Shown here: positions 59,187-64,000 of the stretch, in pieces
Layout of the letters: the number at the start of each line of letters is the position of its first letter
Position numbering within the stretch: the stretch's first letter is position 1
NCBI GenBank assembly: GCA_003550325.1
Contig: QKWP01000042.1
Location: forward strand, 66,844-130,843
Length of the DNA stretch: 64,000 nucleotides
Reading direction: 5' to 3'
DNA from: Gigaspora rosea
Taxonomy: Eukaryota > Glomeromycota > Glomeromycetes > Diversisporales > Gigasporaceae
Notes under the pieces: generated by a model
What the model saw: the letters and a program-made list of their open reading frames with translations, nothing else
Databases searched by the model: none
Told to the model about the DNA's origin: nothing
Translations under genes and position numbers: made by a program

Positions 59187-61411
59187 TATTTGCGCGTAAT
59201 AACGCCTCCCTGCACATTATTTTGGACCTCTGCACATTATTTTGAAATGTGCCTTTTTTTGAGTCAAAAAGTTATTTTTTTTGAAATCCTGCACCAGTAT
59301 ATAAAATTGGTTCAATCACTAACAAATATTTTAAAGACATCGAACTTACATCACTGATAAGCTTATTTACAGATGATTACAGATAAGTTTATTTACAAAG
59401 AGTTTATTTCATAGTGTCACAATTCAAAATTGTGATATTAGATTCGAATTTCCCAATTAGTTTACCCCAATTTGTAAATAGATCTTCTCTTTATTTAGTA
59501 TAGATAACTTTCATTAAATATTAGTCAAAGTCCGAGTAAACTTGATGATTGATATATAATCGTCTCTTTTTGTAAATCTTCATAACACGTTAATGTATTA
59601 GCATGTTAAGGAGCACAGATTATAAACTTTCTCAATAGCACATCCACATGCTAGGCTTGGTTGTACCATCACGTAGCATTTAAACAATACATTAAAGTGC
59701 CGTTAACGTGTCATTTATTAAATTCAAATGTATATAAATAAATGAATTTGACATCAATAAAGACATACAATAGAATACAATATTGGAAAAGATTTCTCTG
59801 ATTTTACTTAAGAAAAATAAAGGAATTCTATAAAGTGAGTACACATTATTTCAGGATGTGCATGGGTGCTGTTTTGAGCAAAAAAGCTCAATTTTTTAAA
59901 AACTCAAAATCTGAATTAATGCCCCAGCCCGCTATTACACGCAAATATAGTATATATAATCAATATATACATACATATATTGTTGAAAAGTTTAAGAATA
60001 GTGGATAGCCAATGAATATAAAATATAAACAAGATTGTTAGAAAATTCCAGGATTTTAAATTTTGGATAAGTTGATATAATAGTGTGCTATTGGCATGCC
60101 AGAGTAGCATCTTGGCATACTCTATATCTATTTTCTTTTAAGGCATACCCTATAGTATGACATCCTTGGCACCCATAACTGTAGTACCATACTCCATATT
60201 AGTAGAGGATGCCTATAAAAGAAAGAACAAGATTCATACAAGACCCAAACACCTTTTATATAGGTTATAACTAGATTTGGACAATATTTGCTAAGAATAA
60301 CAAAACTATATTTATTTAAATAACTTCTGATCCAGTAATCAGAATTAAATAAACCTTTTTTGTTAGATGCACCTTACTGAGATTTTAAAAAAAGTTTATT
60401 CAAATTGGACTATTGATGCCATAAAAATTGCCAAAAACTGTTTTTTTGCTTCTCAAATTTTGGTCCTATTCATATGAAAATAATACAGTTTCTGGTATAG
60501 CTACAAAGTTGGGATAACCAAATAAGATACAATCTGTCATGAAATTAATATTGAGAAAGCCCAATTAAATATATTTAAAAAATTATAATAAAGATCTGGC
60601 TAGTGGGTTATGTGAAGTTAGGGAACTGCAGATCCTGAAATAGGAGATTCTATACTATAAGAGTTGAGACATAGGCTGTTATATAACAGACTTAATAGAG
60701 CATAGGTTATTTCATGAGTACAGTAAAGAATTTTAATATAAATATAATACTATATTTGCATGTAATAGCAGGCTGTGACATTAATTTAAATTTTGACTTT
60801 TCAAAAATTTGGCTATTTTGTCAAAATAGCACCCATGTGTATTCTGAAATAATGTGCACTCTTTTTTATTTAATTAAATTTTAAATGTAATATAAAAGAT
60901 TCAAAATGCAAATGCTAAATTCAATAACAAAAAAATCAATTTAGTCAACTAAAAAATTTATATATAAATTACTATGATTAGTTGATTTAATTGACTAAAT
61001 CACATAGCCAATTTCTATTCCTAGTACAAAGTATGTAGAGCATGGTTTATATTTGAGTTTTGTATTCATCCACAAAATCTTGATTTTAATTGGATATAGA
61101 AATTGAATGATGGATATTTCGATTTGCTGCATTTTTAATTAACCAGTTACAGAGTTATAACTGAATTTCAATACTGCATATTCCAATAATCCAAATTTTG
61201 CCTGCAACTCTTCTAACAATGCAAGATGTAATATTCTTTTTATTAATATTTGAACCACTTTGCTAATTTGGAATTATATTTTGAATATCAGTACAAAATT
61301 TTAAAAAAAAATCACATTTTAATTCAAAACATAGCATATGCACATTTCAAAATAGCATACAAGAACCCAAAATAATGTACAAAGGGTGTTATTATGCACA
61401 AATATAGTAAA
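59187..61411. mobile_element. Element with 85-bp inverted ends, containing another
   Basis: The left end TACTGTATTTGCGCGTAATA and the right end, reverse-complemented, TACTATATTTGTGCATAATA stay similar for about 85 bp (both continue to CACATTATTTTGG and TTTTGAAATGTGC). Inside, 59837-59952 and 60752-60868 form a second inverted pair of about 115 bp with related wording. No transposase is recognised. Confidence 0.55.
59837..60868. mobile_element. Inner inverted-repeat element of about 1 kb
   Basis: The left arm starts GTACACATTATTTCAGGATG and the right arm, reverse-complemented, GTGCACATTATTTCAGAATA. Both end inwards at a GCAAATATAGTA-type word like the outer element's terminus. The interior is non-coding. 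Confidence 0.55.
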
Positions 61412-61588
61412 AAGTTAAATTGAATAAAAGTATATAACTGAGCATTTCTATAAAAAAGTTTAAAAAAAAAGTTTGCAAACTAGTTTGAGTTTAAATAATA
61501 TAAATATATTTTTATACTTTAAACAAGTTTATTTAAAATACAAAGTTAGAATTAATTAGTAAAATATAGATTATAAATAAATACCAAA

Positions 61589-62036
61589 CATATGGACCAA
61601 TTTGAGTAATTCATAAGTAGTGCTTATTTTTTTTAAAACTTTAAAGCTAAATAACTTTTGATCTACTAGTATGTTTTAAATGATTTTACTACCAAAATGG
61701 TTGTCTCTTTGAGATGATTCCAACAAGCTCAAAAATTATTAAAATCCAATTACAGGAATACAAGAAAATGTGCTATCAAATAGGTGATACACCTTTAGTG
61801 TTGGACAATTGGATAAATATAGGTCTAACCAATTGTCCAACCCTAAAGGTGCATCACCTATTTGACAGCGCATTGCTCATGTTCCTGTAATTGGATTTTA
61901 ATAATTTTGGGCTTGTTGGTATCGACTCAAAGAGATGAACATTTTGGTAAAATTATTTAAAACAGTCTAGTAGATCAAAAGTTATTTAGCTTTAAAGTTT
62001 AAAAAAAATAAGCACTACTCAAATTGGCTCATATGA
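61589..62036. repeat. Foldback palindrome, arms about 210 bp
   Basis: The sequence from 61589 to about 61805 is mirrored by 61825-62036 with few mismatches. The centre is GGACAATTGGATAAATATAG before CCAATTGTCC. Nothing is encoded. Confidence 0.75.
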
Positions 62037-62049
62037 ATAATGTATTTTT

Positions 62050-62226
62050 AGATGCTGAGCAAGTTTATTTAGTGCAAAATATTATAATTCATTAACAAAA
62101 TTTTGCATAATGCTGAATTTTTTATACTATATTTTTATTAATATAAATACTGGTATTAAAAATTCTGCATCATGCAAAATTTTATTATAAATTATAAATT
62201 AATGCTCAAGTAAACTTGTTTAGTAC
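62050..62226. repeat. Small foldback palindrome
   Basis: The arms start GAGCAAGTTTATTTAGTGC and end GCTCAAGTAAACTTGTTTAG, with AAAATTTTGCATAATGC mirrored by GCATCATGCAAAATTTT. Same family as the blocks at 9.8-10.9 kb and 62.6-63.6 kb. Confidence 0.6.
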
Positions 62227-62684
62227 TAAAAAAATATATTATTTTAGTATGCATTTTTTTTAATTTTCTTAATTTTGCAAATAAAGATGAGCAAAATTAC
62301 ATTTGGCTAAAAATTTACTAGTATTACTTATATTGATTTAAAAAATCAAGACAATTAAAGGAATATATGCTAAAATAATGTATTTTTTGGTACTAAATAA
62401 GATTACTTAATAGAATTAGGATTCCAAAGTTGATCTGTTTTTAATTTGAGTTTAATCAAGCCCCAAATCAAACTAAACTCAAACTATAAATTTTATAAAG
62501 TTTGAAATCAAACCCAAATTCAAATAAAAATAAGTTTGATTTGAATTTGATTTGAAGTTTACAAACTAGTTTGAATTTGAATATATAAATATTTTAAACA
62601 AGATTCTTAATAAAATAAAAGTTAGAATTAATTATAGTTAGAGATTATATCACACTATATGATAAATTATAATAAAATTTTTAA

Positions 62685-63605
62685 TAAAATTATAGAAATT
62701 TACTATAAACCTTAAGCTCAAGTTACTTTTTAACTTACATATTAACTTATTTTGAATTTTAGAGTTAAACATATTGAGAATAGTAGAATAAAAAAACTTA
62801 AGACAACTTTTTAAAATTTTGCTAAAATTAATGATTTGCTAGTAAACTTTTATAAAAAAAAAAAGATTTGCTAATTTTGAAAATACTATTATATGCAAAG
62901 TTTATGCTAAACAAGTTTACTTAGTAGCAAAATTTATGTTATTTTGACAAAAAAGCAAGTTAGCTATGTACTAAAGTTAAAAATTTTTGGTTTGTAATAT
63001 AAAACTCTTTTTTTTGTTAAAATAACCTGCTTTGGGCCTCTAAGTAAACTTGTTTAGCATATAATCTACTTGTAGTGAGATTGTGAATGTTTTCTTAAAC
63101 CTTTTACTAAGTAAAAAATAAGTTAGAATTAGAAAAAGTTTTTTTTAAAAAAATTTTTTCTAATTTTAACTCAATTTTCACTTAGTAAAAGGTCTAAAAA
63201 AATGTATCACAATTTTACTATGTGTAAATTACATGCTAAACAAGTTTATTTAAAGGCCCAAATCAGGTTATTTTAACAAAAAAAAGTATTTTATATTACA
63301 AACCAAAAAAAAAATTAAATTTAGCACATAGCTAATCTGCTTTATTATTAAAATAACCCAAATTTTGCTACAAAGTAAACTTGTTTAGTATAAAATTTTG
63401 CATATAATAGTATTTTCAAATTAGCAAATCTTTTTTTTATGAAATTTTACTGGCAAAATCATTAATTTTTGCAAATTTTAAAAAGTTGTCTTAAGTGTTT
63501 TTATTCTACTATTCTTGGTATATTTAATTCTAAAATTAAAAATAAGTTAATATGTAAGTTGAAAGAAATTTGAACTTAAAGTTCATAGTAATTTATATAT
63601 TTTTA
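62685..63605. repeat. Large foldback palindrome, arms about 460 bp
   Basis: The centre lies near 63155 (GTTTTTTTTAAAAAAATTTT). Mirrored landmarks include CTTAAGACAACTTTTTAAAA/AAAAAGTTGTCTTAAG and GCTAAACAAGTTTACTTAG-type words on both sides. Similarity weakens outward but may reach 62640 and 63640. It is non-coding. Confidence 0.75.
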
Positions 63606-64000
63606 TTATAAGTTTTATTATATATTAGTACTCATATATAAACAGGTATAATATTTTTTCTAATTAATTATGGTCTGGTGCAGAAAGATTTGTACTAATT
63701 TAATTGAATTTTTTCAAAAATTTATTGTTCAACAAATTATTTATAAAATATAACAACTAAAAATATATCAAAAGATAGCCCAGACCTACTTTATTTGGCA
63801 TAAAAAATTATAAATAAATTGTTAAAATTGAAGAACTTTTCTATATGAACAAAATTAATTTAGTGCTTGAGGTACAAATTAAAAAAAATAGATTTTTTTA
63901 AAAAATTTTAGATTTAGGCATTTTCGCAAGCTATATGCAGTATAATAGTGTTGTACTATGCAAGTGCATAGCCCTGCATATGCTGAATATATGGTTAAAA
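63606..64000. other. AT-rich right edge
   Basis: No feature is seen. GGTCTGGTGCAGAAAGATTTG at 63671 has no counterpart noticed elsewhere in the window. Confidence 0.4.

Noticed and set aside
1-64000. CRISPR arrays, tRNA and rRNA genes
   Set aside because: Direct repeats present are mobile-element or satellite units without spacer logic, and no cloverleaf or conserved rRNA blocks were noticed.

Overview
The window looks like nuclear DNA of an arbuscular mycorrhizal fungus (Glomeromycotina, Rhizophagus-like). It is very AT-rich, packed with decayed transposable elements, and carries short GT-AG introns. It also holds a WD40-like plus ion-transport-domain channel and an F-box fragment, both of types I associate with expanded families in these fungi. 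The host assignment is inferred from gene types, not from a search.

Layout. 1-0.46 kb: minus-strand F-box-like fragment running off the left edge. 0.5-6.1 kb: AT-rich DNA with a truncated Tc1/mariner copy and hairpin repeats. 6.16-9.26 kb: MULE (FAR1/SWIM-type) transposase relic with a nested MITE. 9.9-13.4 kb: a pogo-like MITE and a hAT MITE with an 8-bp target duplication. 13.7-44.0 kb: a Ty3/gypsy LTR retrotransposon on the minus strand, split by two later insertions. These are a 15.7-kb Polinton/Maverick-like element (15.94-31.62 kb) and a hAT transposon (35.20-39.66 kb) with a perfect 8-bp duplication. 44.0-51.9 kb: small elements, a second hAT copy (46.87-48.77 kb) containing a pogo-like MITE, and a degenerate satellite. 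51.94-56.97 kb: the one intact-looking host gene, a 10-exon channel of 1429 residues as modelled. 57-64 kb: AT-rich DNA with large palindromes and nested inverted-repeat elements.

The most interesting unit is the Polinton-like element. Its order is a zinc-finger-led protein-primed DNA polymerase B, several small ORFs, an HTH-like protein with a 57-nt repeat, a convergent 3.6-kb coiled-coil/Gag/retropepsin polyprotein, a divergent retroviral-type integrase, and a small Cys-rich protein, all inside long terminal inverted repeats. I find no FtsK-type ATPase, no adenain-type protease and no recognisable jelly-roll capsid gene. Gag and an aspartic protease sit where those genes would be expected. 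The tight junctions (17 bp tail-to-tail with the HTH ORF, 30 bp head-to-head with the integrase) argue that the Gag-protease gene belongs to the element and is not a chance insertion.

Most element genes are broken by stops and frameshifts. In the Gag gene the stops lie in one otherwise open frame and each could come from a single C-to-T change, as expected of cytosine-methylated repeats. The retrotransposon, MULE and hAT copies are likewise dead.
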